DNA of 60,000 nucleotides from Cryptomeria japonica. Lineage: Eukaryota > Streptophyta > Pinopsida > Cupressales > Cupressaceae. The notes below the pieces were generated by a model. That model searched no databases. It saw nothing but the letters and a program-made list of their open reading frames with translations, and was not told where the DNA came from. The stretch is taken from NCBI RefSeq assembly GCF_030272615.1, contig NC_081408.1, positions 66,693,546 through 66,753,545 of the forward strand, in the 5' to 3' direction. Positions 43,352 to 55,577 of this stretch are shown here, in pieces. How positions within the stretch are numbered: position 1 is the first letter of the stretch; every line of letters starts with the position of its first letter. The translations under genes were made by a program, and so were the position numbers.

Positions 43352-45577
43352 TCTTGTCTCTTTTACATTTAACATATTTTGTTGCATATTTTGTGTTTTT
43401 GAAGTTGCAGATCTGACATTTTTGACAAACTTTTGACATTTCCATGTCAACGCATCCTGAAACCACATTTTTGGTTTCCTGCTGCATCTGTGACCTTTGT
43501 AATTGCATCTGTGTTCAGATTTATTTTATCTTTTTTTGAAGATTACAGGGTTGCGTCTTTGTTTTACAACTACGTTTGTGCACCTTTCAGACGTGTATGT
43601 GTTCGGGAGTCACGTCTGTGTTATCTACGTGTGTCTCCAAAAGGATTTAGGCACATTTGTGATTTTCTGCCACGTCTGTGTTAGGCTTAATCATGTTTGT
43701 GTTTCAGATCTTGCATTTTTCAGTTTTTGATTGAGTTTGAGGCTTTATTTTGTCATTTGGATTTCAGATCTCATTTATTTTGGGCTAACACCTTGTGATC
43801 TAGCTAACAAAATTGGTGTAGCTTGTCTTGGAAGTGAATCATCTTGTTGAAGGCCCCTATTTCACAAAGTCTTTTGGATCTAAAATTTACCTAACTCATT
43901 TTCTTGTAGGAAGGGGTAATAATTTGAAACAACCCAAATTACTAACAAATCTTTGTTGTAGGATCTTGACAAGGGTTTTCTTTTGATCTTTATTGTGTGC
44001 CTTGTTTTCATAGATTACCAAACACTTCAATTGGTGCACTAAAATTGAACCAGTGTCTTTTGTGTCTTGAGCAATAGGCTCTTTTTGTTTAATCTCTAAA
44101 GGGCCTATCCTCTTGTGTGGTCATTAGGACTACAACTGAGGAGAGAATGACCCAAGTGGTAGCAAGGAAAACCCACCTCTTCCAAACCACTATAAATAAC
44201 TATATCCATGGTGAAAGCCATGGCTAATGTGTGTTAATTAGTTCATACCAACACTATGTCTCCCCATAAACCCATTTGATCAAACTTATTTGATCAGTTG
44301 TAGGGGGTAACCCCTACTGGCTAGGAGTCTTTTGTATTTATAAAGCTGAAAGTGCCACATGTATGGCCACATAAGTGGATTCCTTTACTAGAACCTTTTT
44401 TGTTTTAGAAAGCCAAAATCCTTCTAGTTGTTGGGGTGGGAGATCAGATGTCTCGAGTGTCTCACACACATACGGTTCTTAGTAGAGATACAAAGTTCAC
44501 CATGAGGAGTTTTCATGGGGACTAATGCTTGGCTACCCCAAAGAAGTGAGTATCGAGGGTGTACCCAGTGGGGTCAAGCATCGAAGTATCCACTCTGAAT
44601 AGCTTAGCCTTGTGGGAAACCCCATGTGGGATCAACAACTATTGTCCTAGCCAACCATAGGAATTATACTTATCTTATTTTGAACATTCAAACATTCAAG
44701 ATCAAACATCAAAACTTTGTGTCTTTTGTGTCTTCAAGTGTATGCAAAACATTTTTACATAAAAAAACACACTTTTATTTTAGTCATTTTGAGTCTAAAC
44801 ACTTACAAACATTGAGTCTTCATAAACATAGTATCCTCTTGTCACGAAAAATAGTCAAACAAATTCAGATTTGGTCACAACAAAAGCTTCACAAATTAGA
44901 AAAATTGCACTTAGTTTCTGGAAACGTGTCTGTGCAGTGTTAAACAATGTCTGTGTCATTTAGCCACATTTGTGAAGGGAAAAAAATGTGTTTGTGTTAT
45001 TACAACCAACATTAAATTAACAAAATCTCAGAAAAGCATCTGTGCAGTTTTCAACAATGTCTGTGTCATTTAACTATGTCTTTAAAGTATACAGGTATAT
45101 ATGTGTTCAAAATTGGAAAAACTTGTAGTCTAGCAAAAACAAGAGTAGTTAGTTTCAAAATTCTTGAGCTTCCTAGGTTATCTCTTTGGGTTTTCATCTA
45201 GAATTCAGCCTATTTCTGGGTCTCATAAAGTCTATCATTGCTTTACACCTTACATTACATTACATTCACATTTGTCTAAACTTGAGTCAAAAGGTCACTT
45301 GCTTGTCCTCATATTACTTTGTCAACACACTACATACAATAACATTTTGCTAAGTGGTCCCTCATCAAGGGCTATCACCTTTGGGTCTCATTTGGTCTTA
45401 CACTTTGGACATTGCAAGTACACCTCAGATTCACTTACATTCCATCCAATTCTTGGTCTAACATACTCTTTCCATTTTCATCTAGTCTCACACATCTTGG
45501 TCAATACCTAGTTCATGGTTTAAACTTGTTCCCAGAAATCTAGGAAAGAAGCTAAAGAGATTGAAGAGTATGCAAAC
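43352..45577 (+). other. Gypsy-B untranslated leader
   Basis: No gene supported. Short CGTCTGTG/TGTCTGTG-type motifs recur at 43565-43710 and again at 44925-45080. In the latter, a roughly 45-bp segment (CTGTGCAGT.TT...AACAATGTCTGTGTCATTTA) is present twice about 99 bp apart (44931 and 45030). Small open frames (43433, 44626, 45164) lack any protein-like feature. Confidence 0.5.
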
Positions 45578-46675
45578 ATGAGTGCCTATGAGTATGACAA
45601 TGATGTCTTTTTCAATTCTGATCATACCACATTACCTGACATGGATGCCTATAGAAACATTCCAAATGTTGAGAACATGGACACTACAAACAACAATGAT
45701 ACACACAATGGCAATATGGATAACTTTTCCATACATTTAGTAGAAGTGGAAGACTCCATTATGGATCCTTGTTTTAATCGATTGGTTGAGGAAATAATGA
45801 GGAGAGATAGACAATATTTCTTACAAGTGATGGCACAAAGTGAAGCCAAGATCCCTCATGATTTTGACATGTCTCAAATAATGGAAAATCAACCTTTGCA
45901 ACAACCTCACCTCAACATGGATCAAAGGAGGCCTAATAGTGGAGGCAATAGAGGACCACATCTTGTTCCTGAATCACCATCTGGTGGCTCAAGCATGGGG
46001 TATGGTCCAAGAAGTTGGTCTCCACCTAAGAACAATTTGGAGTAGCAAATTAAGGACTTACAAAATAAAATGGAGGACATAAATACACCAAAGCCAACTT
46101 ACATAGTGAAAGACATATGTCCCTATCCATTTGACAAAAGCATTCCAATGCCTCCTTTTCCTACACATTTTGTGACACCTAAGTTTGATAAGTACAGAGG
46201 AAAATTGGATCCTAAGGCACATATAAGATAGTTTTTCATAGCTTGCATTGAGGTAGCAACAAAAGAGACATATTTGATGAGTTTATTCCCATAGAGATTA
46301 GGTGTTCAAGCTATGGAATGGTTCTCCCAACTTCGAGCTAGAATTAAGTCATGGGGTGACTTTGCAGAGGCTTTTATCCAACATTTTTCATACAACATAG
46401 AGACAAACATAGCAGTCACCACTTTGTCCAACACCAAACAAAAGGATGGAGAATGTTTTTCATCATTTTTACAAAGATGGAGAAAGCTATCCAGCACATG
46501 CTATTGTGAAATTCCACAAAAACAAATGGTAGAGATGTTCACCCAGAATGTCCATAGAGAAATTGGTTATGTTCTAAGGAAAGCTTGCTTGTCCACTTTC
46601 AAGGACATCATTGAAAAAGGCTTACCAACAAACAAGGTCCTAATTGAGGAAGACATCATCAAAATATTCAAATAA
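45578..46675 (+). pseudogene. Gypsy-B Gag
   Basis: Starts at 45578 with an Asn/Asp-rich N-terminus, a Pro/Gly/Ser-rich linker (residues 110-155), then P-P-F-P-T-H-F, P-K-F-D-K-Y-R-G-K-L-D-P-K-A-H-I-R. The retrotransposon-gag domain follows: A-M-E-W-F-S-Q-L, I-K-S-W-G-D-F-A-E-A-F-I-Q-H-F, D-G-E-C-F-S-S-F-L-Q-R-W-R-K-L and Y-V-L-R-K-A-C-L. In-frame TAGs lie at about 46043, 46229 and 46292; the last two sit where Gln is expected. All segments share one frame to the end at 46675, so decay here is by point mutation alone. Gag forms the particle shell. Confidence 0.85.
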
Positions 46676-47567
46676 AAAAATAGGACTTTAAAGGAAAAGA
46701 CAAGCCAAGATTTTAGAATAAAAACAACAACATAGTCAATGATGGTGTTGTTGATGCCAATACAGTATGACTCAAAATCGTTTTCTCTGGATCAAGCTCT
46801 ACAAACAATCAAATGAATACTCAAACAACTTCAAAACCATGAAGGAAATACACCACATTGGGAGAACCACTTGAGTCATCTTTCAATAATCTAGTGGCAA
46901 ACAAAATAATAACAATTCCAGATATGCCTCCATATGAGCCAAAGGTCAAACTAAATTGGTGGAATGACGATGAATATTATGAATATCACAAAAGGAAGGG
47001 TCATAAAAAAATAAATTGTCATCGGCTGAAGAACATTATACAAGATCTTATTGATAGAGGAGACATTGAGATCGAAGGAAATTCATCCAATCAAGAACAT
47101 GAGATATTTAAATGACCATTCCCAAAACATGACAAGGGAAAAGACAAAGCCACAAATGAGAAGACCAACTATACCAGAGCATCTTATAGCTATGATTCAA
47201 CTGTTAATCACATTTCAATGGACAATTATGTCTCTACCATTATCATCAAGGACAAAATGCCTAAAAATTATACCCAAATACCCAAGGTTGTCCTAAAGGC
47301 ATTGGACCTTCTTCTAAACCTACCTCTGAATGTAATGTTAAAACTCATTGAGGTAAATTCACTTTGCAAGGTGCTTAAGCTTAAAACATTGCTTCCTCAT
47401 CAACCAAACCTGAGTACAATCTAGTAGAATACATAGGGTAGACACCTGCACTTATCTCAATCCTTGAGCTCTTATGCACATCCCCTGCACATAAAGCCAT
47501 TCTTGACAAAAATTTAAGAGACACTTTCATCTCCACTGATCTGAACGTGGACTAGTTTCAAGCCGTA
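46676..47567 (+). pseudogene. Gypsy-B Gag C-terminus with CCHC-like motif
   Basis: A frameshift separates it from gag. From 46858: M-P-P-Y-E-P-K-V, W-W-N-D-D-E-Y-Y-E-Y-H-K-R-K-G-H-K-K-I-N-C-H-R-L-K-N-I-I-Q-D-L-I-D-R-G-D-I. This is the zinc-binding motif common in these elements (C-x-Y-H-x-x-x-G-H-x-x-x-x-C-x-x-L-K), with the first Cys changed to Tyr (codon TAT at 46978-46980). The downstream part to 47567 is a low-complexity linker with several frame changes and leads to the protease. Confidence 0.75.
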
Positions 47568-48250
47568 GTGGGATACCTTTCCGTTCCACACTCCCTTACA
47601 TTCATAGAAGCTGATGACCCCTCCATGATCCAACCACATAATGCACCTTTACACATTGAAGCCTTCCTACACAAATATCAAATAAAACAAGTCCTGGTAG
47701 ATGGAGGAGATGGTATCAATATATGTGATTTGAACACAATAATACAATTGGGATATTTAGACAAAGTTGTGAATGCTATAAACAAAATTACCATTAAGGT
47801 ATATGATGATGAAGAGAATTCATCCAAAGGCACAATAACGTTGTCTCAGAGTTGGGCCAATTAAAAAGGATGTGATTTGTCAAGTCCTAGACCTTGATCT
47901 CACATACAACATATTGCTAGGATGCCCATTGATTTCATGAGATGAGGGTAGTCCTATCTACATACCACCAATGCATTAAGTTTCCTCACAATGGAGTTGA
48001 AGTAACATTTAATGGTGATCCTAATCCATTTAAATACTGCAATAACTTGAAACCAAAAGTTGAGACAATCATTCCAATTAATAGAGAAGCTATCCCTTCT
48101 TCTACATACATTGACCCTAAATCATTAAAACCTTCAACATCAAAGAAAGGTGAGCTTAAAAGGAAATATCAGGACAAAGGCATGGGTGAATACCCTTTGA
48201 ATCAAAACATGTTCTTAAGACAAGTTATGAGTTCACCAAAAGAATATGGA
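47568..48250 (+). pseudogene. Gypsy-B aspartic protease
   Basis: F-L-H-K-Y-Q-I-K-Q-V-L-V-D-G-G-D-G-I-N-I-C has the catalytic Asp in a D-G-G context, as is usual for this lineage. Y-D-D-E-E-N-S-S-K-G-T-I follows. A one-base shift near 47857 is needed to read the next conserved piece (D-L-T-Y-N-I-L-L-G-C-P). The frame at 47942-48253 contains T-Y-H-Q-C-I-K-F-P-H-N-G-V-E-V-T-F-N-G-D-P-N, the standard C-terminal extension. It would process the polyprotein in the particle. The broken frame and a TGA near 47938 rule out function. Confidence 0.8.
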
Positions 48251-48292
48251 TGACCACATCCTTCTAAATGAGTATCTATCATTACACTCAAA

Positions 48293-48820
48293 TTGGATCC
48301 TACTATCTTCCAAAAGTGGGGTGAAATGGAAGAAGAATACTTATACAAAATGCTTTACAAAGACCCTGAAGATGGTACACAAGATCACATCAGCATACCA
48401 TGTGAAAAATATGGCAAAGGATTCAAGATCCTACAAAATTTTGGGTATGATGGTAAAAGTTCCCTCGGCTTAAGAAAAGAAGGTATCACTCAACCTTTGC
48501 AGCCAGAATTAACATTTAAAAATCAGCGCCCAAAAGGGCTTGGTTTCATCTCTTTCAAGGTAAACACTCACAAATTAGAAGAAGCATTACAGATCATGAG
48601 GTCTAATGATAAACAAGAGAACCACTATCCCACAGAATCTAATGAATGGGAATGGGGTTCAGACAAATCCTCTAGTGACTATGAACTCACCGAGACATTC
48701 AAAGAGCCCGGTGAACCCACAAAAGAAGAGCATTTTTTGAGAAAATTCAAAATTGGTCAAGAAACAACCCCTAAGGATCCCACACAATCTTTGCCTCTAG
48801 GTTCTAGGTTGAAATCATGA
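48293..48820 (+). pseudogene. Gypsy-B protease-RT linker with G-patch-like motif
   Basis: A 175-codon open frame between protease and RT. Near residues 45-75 it reads Y-G-K-G-F-K-I-L-Q-N-F-G-Y-D-G-K-S-S-L-G-L-R-K-E-G-I. That resembles the glycine pattern of the G-patch (G at regular spacing with aromatic/hydrophobic partners), an RNA-binding motif also found after protease in some retroviruses. Then G-L-G-F-I and acidic spacer sequence. The first Met is probably not the true start, because the region belongs to the polyprotein. The similarity is by pattern only. Confidence 0.6.
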
Positions 48821-49515
48821 AGGATGAGGACACCCATCCCGGAATTCACTTTTAGTGATGACAATTTGGACTCGTTCATGATTGAGACAGATGAGTGGAG
48901 TGTCAACGATGACCTCGACAACTACCTCAACATACCTGAATATAACTGCATCTTCACCTTTAGTCCTGCTGACTTTGAAAACAATGAAAGCCTTCCCCTT
49001 GTTCACCACCAACTTATTGACTTGGACCATGAAGGACCTATATAGTTCGACACATTCCAAAATGATGAAGCCTTTATTGACTATCTAGGCATATGAGATG
49101 ATCTTCCACTTGGGAACCATAAGGAAGGATACACTATAGAACTCATTAGCGTAGCATATTTTGGTAAGGGTGTTGGGCCTTCCAGTCGCAAAAATGTAAA
49201 AATAAAAACAAATCATGGGTCTTATGGTTAAAACCACATTGTGGCACTATCAGACCCCAAAAAAGTAAAAAGAAAGGACGTATTTGAGGGTGAAAACCTC
49301 TCTGAGGTGCCTAAAGATGGAAGGCTTGACATTCTCCCGACATCATATGATGAAAAATAATCTATATTAGTAGAGGAGACCATTAAAAAAACATTTGTAC
49401 ATAAGACATTCCACATAACATATTCCTTGCACAATCTCTAACAGAAATAGAAAGACCGAAGTTCATAAGTTTCTTCATAAAGAAACAAATCAATTTTGCA
49501 TGGTCATATGCAGAC
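48821..49515 (+). pseudogene. Gypsy-B acidic linker before RT
   Basis: Frames at 48824-49045 and onward give acidic, Asp/Asn-rich sequence (D-N-L-D-S-F, V-N-D-D-L-D-N-Y-L) and later K-V-K-R-K-D-V-F-E-G. This is typical spacer sequence in Tat elements. Several stops follow (near 49045, 49095, 49229, 49360). No enzyme domain. Confidence 0.55.
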
Positions 49516-51255
49516 ATGCCGTGGCTAGATCTAGATTTAGTAATGCATCATTTGACAGTTAAATTGGGAGAAAAACCAATGAAACATAAACTAAGAAAGA
49601 TGCATCCACAAGTAGCATTATTAGTCAAGGCAATGATTGAAAAATTATTGGATGTCGGATTCATACGCCCAATTGATTATCCCAAATGGATCTCCAACTT
49701 GGTACCAGTTAGTAAGAGAGATCGTAGTATCAGAATATGTACAGACTTTAGAGACATAAACAAAGCTTGCCCTAAAGATGACTTTCCATTACCAAACATA
49801 GACCTGATTGTAGATCTCATGGTGGGTCATGCGATGTTATCTTTGATGGACGAATTCTCTAGCTACAATCAAATCAAAATCACATCCGAGGGTCAGCACA
49901 AAACAACATTTACTTGTCCCCGGGGAACTTCCTATTGAAATGTCATGTCGTTCTGGCTAAAGAATGCAAACGCTTCATATCAAAGAGCCATGACTACTAT
50001 CTTTCATGATCTCATGCACGAAACTGTAGAAGACTATGTTGATGACCTCTTGGGAAAATCAATAGATAGAGATACACATTTTGACATGCTTTCAATCATT
50101 TTTGATCAGTTAGAAAAATACAAAGTAAGATTAAACCCCAAGAAATGTGTCTTTGGAGTAACCTTCGGGAAGCTCCTGGGATTCATTGTCTCAAAAAGAG
50201 GAATTGAAGCTGATCCAGCAAAAGTCAAGGTGATCCTAGAGATGACACCACCAAGAAATATCAATCAGCTTTGATCTTTGCAAGGAAGACTCCAATCCAT
50301 AAGAAGATTCATAGCACAACTTGCAGATAAATGTCATCCTTTTTAGCACTTGCTACACAAAAACATCAAATTCAAATGGGATGATAATTGTCAACAGATT
50401 TTTCAGATACTCAAGGATTATCTTCTGAATCCACAAGTTTTGATGCCATTAGTTCCAAAACAACTGCTATTACTCTACATATCAACTACATCAACAATAT
50501 TGGGGGCACTCTTAGCACAACAAGATGTTGAGGCCAAAGAAAATGCAGTCTACTACATCAGTCATAGTTTGGTAAGCTATGAGCTAAACTACACACCAAT
50601 TGAGTGTGTGTTTGTCATTGTGGTCTTTGATTCACATAAATTATGACACTACATGCTAACTCATAAAACTAAGCTAGTCACAAGAATCGATCCATTGAAG
50701 TACCTTCTCAATAAAGTGATACTTACTGGTCAACTAGCCAAATGGGTGATGCTCTTGAGTGAATTAGACATTGAATATGTAGAAAAAAAAGAAATAAAAG
50801 GATAAGCTATCATAGATCAGTTAGCAGATGCTCCCATGATAGATGATTCTCCTCTAACTTTAGAATTTCCCAATGAATCCATCTTGATGGTATCACACAT
50901 GAAGCCTTGGCAATTGTACTTTGATGACTCATACACATAGCATGGTGTAGGCGTTGGCATCTTGTTCATCATGCCTCAAGGGAATTCCATTCCAAAATCA
51001 TATCAATTATCATTTTCTTGCACTAATAACATAGTAGAATACGAGGCATTAACAACTGGATTATGGATTGCAGTTCAGTGGAAGATCCAGGAACTTCATG
51101 TTTTTGGGGACTCTCAACTTGTAATTTGTCAAGAAACTGATGAATACCAAATAATGGATGAAAAATTAATGCCTTACAAAAAAATGTTGGATGACGTGAA
51201 GCAATATTTCATGAAGTTAACCTTTGAGCAGATACCAAGAGAGCAGAATTGAGCC
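49516..51255 (+). pseudogene. Gypsy-B reverse transcriptase, RNase H and second RNase H
   Basis: RT: M-P-W-L-D, V-G-F-I-R-P-I-D-Y-P-K-W-I-S-N, V-P-V-S-K-R-D-R-S-I-R-I-C-T-D-F-R-D-I-N-K-A-C-P-K-D, L-M-D-E-F-S-S-Y-N-Q-I, T-F-T-C-P-R-G-T, and the active site E-D-Y-V-D-D-L-L (Y-V-D-D at 50035-50046). The first RNase H is at about 50350-50700 (F-K-W, C, A-V-Y-Y-I-S-H-S-L, then Y-T-P-I-E). The second, archaeal-like RNase H is at about 50905-51250: W-Q-L-Y-F-D-D-S, N-I-V-E-Y-E-A-L-T-T-G-L, V-F-G-D-S-Q-L-V-I. Dual RNase H marks the Tat clade. TGA or TAG stops near 49936, 50272, 50345, 50644, 50803, 50938 and 51250 disable it. Confidence 0.85.
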
Positions 51256-52665
51256 ATAGATGCCATGGCTACTATTGCCTTGCTGATCGATCTACCACAA
51301 AATGAAACCCACTATGAGTTCTTGGTGGGTAACCATTTGGTTCCCTTGTATGAGATCACTCCTACTAAGATTATATGTGTTGTTGGTCCTAATTCTGAGT
51401 TATATGGTTCCATTTTCACATATCTTTATAACAACCCCCTTCCTCTTGAACTATCCAACAACCAACGTCGCACTTTCATTTGCCAATCTTCCCGATATGT
51501 CATTTTAGCCAATATCCTATACCATCTAGGTCTAGATGGCACTCTCCTTAGATGTTTAGAAAAGGATGAATTTGAGATTGTGTTATGCGAAGTTCATGAA
51601 GGGATATGTGGTCCACATTCTAGTGGTCCTATCTTAGTAGAGAAACTCATTAGGACTGGATATTACTGGCCAAATATGGAAAAAGACTCATATTAGTTTG
51701 TCAAAATGTAAGCAATGTCAAATTCATGAAGACCTTATTCATGCACCAGCACAAGAACTTATTGCAACCCCTTGGCCCTTTTGTTAGTGGGGACTCAATC
51801 TCATAGGTAAGATTCACCCTCCTTCTTTCGATGGCCACAAATTCATCATCACTGCCATAGAGTATTTCACCAAATGGAATGAAGTCGTGCCTCTTACACA
51901 AGTTACTGGAAAATAGATTTCTACATTCATTCTCAACTACATCATTTGTTGGTATGATATTCCTATTTCCATCATCACTGATAATGGATGTCCCTTCAAA
52001 AATCAAGATGTTCATGAACTTTGTGATCGCTTCCATATTACCCATCGTTTCTCCATGCCCTATTACCCCAAGTTAACGGTCAAGCTGAGGTGTCTAATAA
52101 AAGCATTCTTAAAATCCTGAAAAAGACAATCGATAATGTTGGCTGCAATTGGCATATCCAACTTAATCTTACACTTTGGGCTTATCACACAAGTGTTCAC
52201 AGACCTACATGAGCCACACCTTATTCACTTGTCTATGGTGCTGAAGCTATCTTGCCTATTGAGGTTGAGTTACCATCTTTATGATTCTCTTTGCAAAACA
52301 TTATCAGTGATGAAGACTACAGGGTCTCTCGCTTGCAAGAACTAGAACTATTGGATGAATGAAGACAAACTGCTATTAATCATCTCAAGCCTTATCAATA
52401 ATGAATGAGTCACAGCTACAATCACAAGGTGAAGCCTAACATATTTAAGGTAGGTGACTTAGTTCTAAAAGAAAATCCTAAGAATCAGGAAGACAAAGAG
52501 AAGAAGGGCAAATTCGAACCAAATTGGCTTGGTCCTTACATCATTACAACAACCTATGGATCAAGTGCATATCAGCTCTCAACTCCCGATAGAAAACCTT
52601 TGGAGGATCCTATCAACAACATGCACCTTCCCAAATTTTACTCATATCTCTTCAGAGTATCCTAA
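51256..52665 (+). pseudogene. Gypsy-B integrase
   Basis: Zinc-binding H-E-G-I-C-G-P-H and T-G-Y-Y-W-P-N-M, then (after a frameshift near 51695) C-K-Q-C-Q-I-H. Core: W-G-L-N-L-I-G-K-I, with Asn (AAT, 51797-51799) where the first catalytic Asp belongs. D-G-H-K-F-I-I-T-A-I-E-Y-F-T-K-W, I-T-D-N-G keeps the second Asp, and after another frameshift N-G-Q-A-E-V-S-N-K keeps the Glu. H-L-K-P-Y (near 52385) and the C-terminal G-D-L-V-L-K, K-G-K-F-E-P-N-W-L-G-P-Y-I complete the domain (intact frame 52405-52665). Stops are abundant. It cannot integrate DNA. Confidence 0.85.
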
Positions 52666-54396
52666 TTGAAAAATACAAAAACAAAAAAATAAAAAATATC
52701 CAAATATACAAAAAAATCATTAAAATAAAAAATTGTTACTTGGTGAAAACCTAGCAAACACGCACCTTGTGACACAAAAAAAATTAAAAAATAAAAATAA
52801 AAAGTAAAGAGAAATAAATCCATCCAACAGTGAAAACCACTTTGGTGGCGCCTTGGGCAGGTACCATGGTGAAAACTGGGTCACCCGCGCCATGTGTAGA
52901 GACATTGCTCCTCCCTCCTTCGAGATTCAATTTCATCCTTCACTTTGCATACACTCACAACCTATCCATTCATAATAAACTTACCCATTCCCATCATGGC
53001 TTCTTATTGATCTACCCAAGATTGGTTAGCCATTCATAATAATCCTTCCTTTTCACCCTTTTCCATTCATAATAAATCAACTCCTATATGTGGCTAAGGC
53101 AAATACTATGTCTAGTGATGGGTGTGGAACTAAGAGCATCACATTTTATGAGGAGTACAATTTCTTCAAATTTTCTTTAGTCTATCCACGCACAATCCAC
53201 AATAAAGAAACATTTGCATTGCCAATCCTCAATAAAGTATTAGTTGCATGGATTCAATCAGTTTCAGATGAGACACAAGCAACAATGGGCTTCAGCAAAT
53301 CAAGTCTTTCAACAAACTCAGACAACATTATGGTTTAGTGCTATCTATCCTTTTGTGAACAAAAACATTGTGACCACAATCAAATAGACTTATACAAGTC
53401 ACAAGAGACACTAAACTTGAGGAAGACAGTAGATGTTGGTGTCGGGTCTTGGTTTTCTTTTTGATTTTATCTATTTGTGACATGTCTTTTATCTTATTTG
53501 GGATGTCTCTGACTAGAGATTTTATCTCCAAGATGTCTTTGACTAGAAAAGCGAGGATGGGGTATCGTCACCTATTTATTTTTCTTTGTTCTCTGTGGAT
53601 TGTCTCCTAGTAATGCTTTGACTTGTCCAAGGATATGAGGACACTGAGAGTCTAGTATGAACTAGGGTATTCCTTGTTTGCGACTATTTGATCTCCATGC
53701 AAACGAGTACAATGACTTTCTGGATCGAACCTATGTCTGGATTTTCATAACCTATTTGCTATAATAAATCTCAATGATGATAATGCATAAGAAGCTCTTT
53801 CACTGTCATATCTTCTATCTTCCATCCCCATTTATTGATTGACCTCAATCATTCTCGAGTCTATGTAGCCTACTATCACATGACTAAGTATAATGACACG
53901 CCAAAAATATTTGTATTTCATGTAGTTTCACCTGCATTACCACATGTTAATAATTTCATACATACATATAGATATCACAATTGCATCACATCCTGCACAC
54001 AACACATGTTAGCAAATTTTACATTCTCATCATGTAAATAGTTATTTGCATCGTCATATCCATTTGCATTTCATATATTCACATTTGCATCATGCATAAA
54101 ATATAAAACATAAAAGAACAAAAATATCTCATTTTATCATGAACATATTTGCATCTATATCATAAGCATCACATAGATACATGCATCACATAGAAACATC
54201 ACATAGGTACAGATGCATATAGCTACCACAATGATGAATCAACTCATATATATATATATATATCAAAATAATAAGTGTCATGATAAAATGATGTCAAAAT
54301 ACATATGGCTACAATCACCCGAAGGTGTCTACATCATCATACAAAATGGTACAAAACTGATATATAGGGAGCCCTCTAAGGCTATGATGAACTCCC
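52666..54396 (+). other. Gypsy-B 3' spacer
   Basis: No gene supported. The start is A-rich (52670-52815). Then CCATTCATAATAA is repeated near 52967, 53030 and 53072. A (TA)n microsatellite lies near 54246-54263, and CATCACATAGA(T/A)A-type motifs recur at 54165-54205. Such long A-rich spacers with no coding are usual between pol and the extra gene of Tat elements. Confidence 0.5.
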
Positions 54397-55560
54397 TTCC
54401 TTAGAGCCAGCTAGCCTCAACAGAGTCTAAGCCCTAAAATGACCCACCCTAGTATCATCTCTCCTACCCCCTCTGTCTAGTGGTGGTGGAGGACCCATGA
54501 CCCCACCACTAGATGTTTATCTTCTGTCTCTCCCTCTAGAGGTTGTCGTAGATCACGATGGTCTCTGGAAGCTTCTAGCTTGCTGATCTGGTGGCACCAC
54601 TCCATAGTACAGGTCTCTCCGGTAGGCTATCTCCCCCCTCACCCTATCCCTATGGCTACTCCTATGGCTGCTCTTGTCCCTATCCTCTCCCTATACCTAT
54701 CTAGGAACTTGTACTATTGGCACCTATAATGATAGCTCCACTGCATCATCCTCCCACTTCTCACAGTCTAAGTAAGGCATCCATATCACACTATCTATAT
54801 CATCAATAACTCTACACTAGTACTCTAGTCTCCCAATCTGTGGCTGTGACATAATCATATCATATAAATGTACATAGCAGCACCCATGTCCCCTGCCTCT
54901 AAAGTGTATCAGTCATGTAACCAGAAGATGCTCATATGCCCATACCTGCAATAGTGTAATTCCACACCCCAATCCTACAGATCCATGATACACAAATTGA
55001 TGCAGATTATAAGTGTACTAGCAGACATAGCCCCCATGCAAACCTGGTGTGCTCTATCACCAATGTCTCCAGAGTCCTCCCCCATCCCATAGCCAACCCT
55101 CGTGTTTCCCTATCGGGACAAAAGAGCCCACTAATCACTCCTACCAGCACCATTGGTAGCACCAATCCAGTATGTTTCATGGTATCCCAAGCCACATGTC
55201 CAACCCTCATCTCCAGTCCTTGATCCTAAAACACTCATCTCACTGCATCCCTATCTCCCTCTAGATCATAAGGAACTAACTCCCATTGATTGGTATCCGC
55301 AATATGCTACACACATCCTCCAAGGTGACTTTCATCTCACCTATCAGCAAATAAAACATGTGATTCTTTGAGTGCCATCTCTTAGCTAGCACAGTCAGCA
55401 ATCCCATGCTCACCTGAAACTCAAGCACATACAGAATATATCACAAGCCCATAGCCTGAAATTCTACTCTATCCTTGAATGTCAGCTCTTCATGCAAATT
55501 CTGAGTTGAAGGGAATCTCTCCCATGACTCCAACATCGGTAGGTCCTCTTGTAGCCAAGA
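54397..55560 (-). pseudogene. Plant mobile domain (PMD / MAIN-like) gene, antisense to Gypsy-B
   Basis: Minus strand, about 385 codons. L-Q-E-D-L-P-M-L-E-S-W-E-R-F, K-D-R-V-E-F-Q-A-M-G-L, K-R-W-H-S-K-N-H-M-F-Y-L, G-E-M-K-V-T-L-E-D-V-C-S-I-L-R-I-P (the PMD hallmark), E-L-V-P-Y-D-L-E-G-D-R-D-A-V, G-V-I-S-G-L-F-C-P-D-R, G-W-G-R-T-L-E-T-L, R-F-A-W-G, then T-L-L-Q-V-W-A-Y-E-H-L, W-M-P-Y-L and an Arg/Ser/Asp-rich tail. MAIN/MAIL1 proteins of this family are nuclear and act in silencing and genome maintenance; transposon-borne relatives are common. At least two frameshifts (near 55290 and 55010) and many TAG/TGA stops kill it. Confidence 0.82.
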
Positions 55561-55577
55561 AAATCAACTATGTCAAT

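Noticed and set aside
45164-45511. 115-codon plus-strand frame in the Gypsy-B leader
   Set aside because: Composition is Ser/His/Leu-rich with no domain, and gag starts at 45578. It is more likely untranslated leader.
51701-52045. 114-codon minus-strand frame
   Set aside because: Antisense of the Gypsy-B integrase core, which is recognisable on the plus strand.
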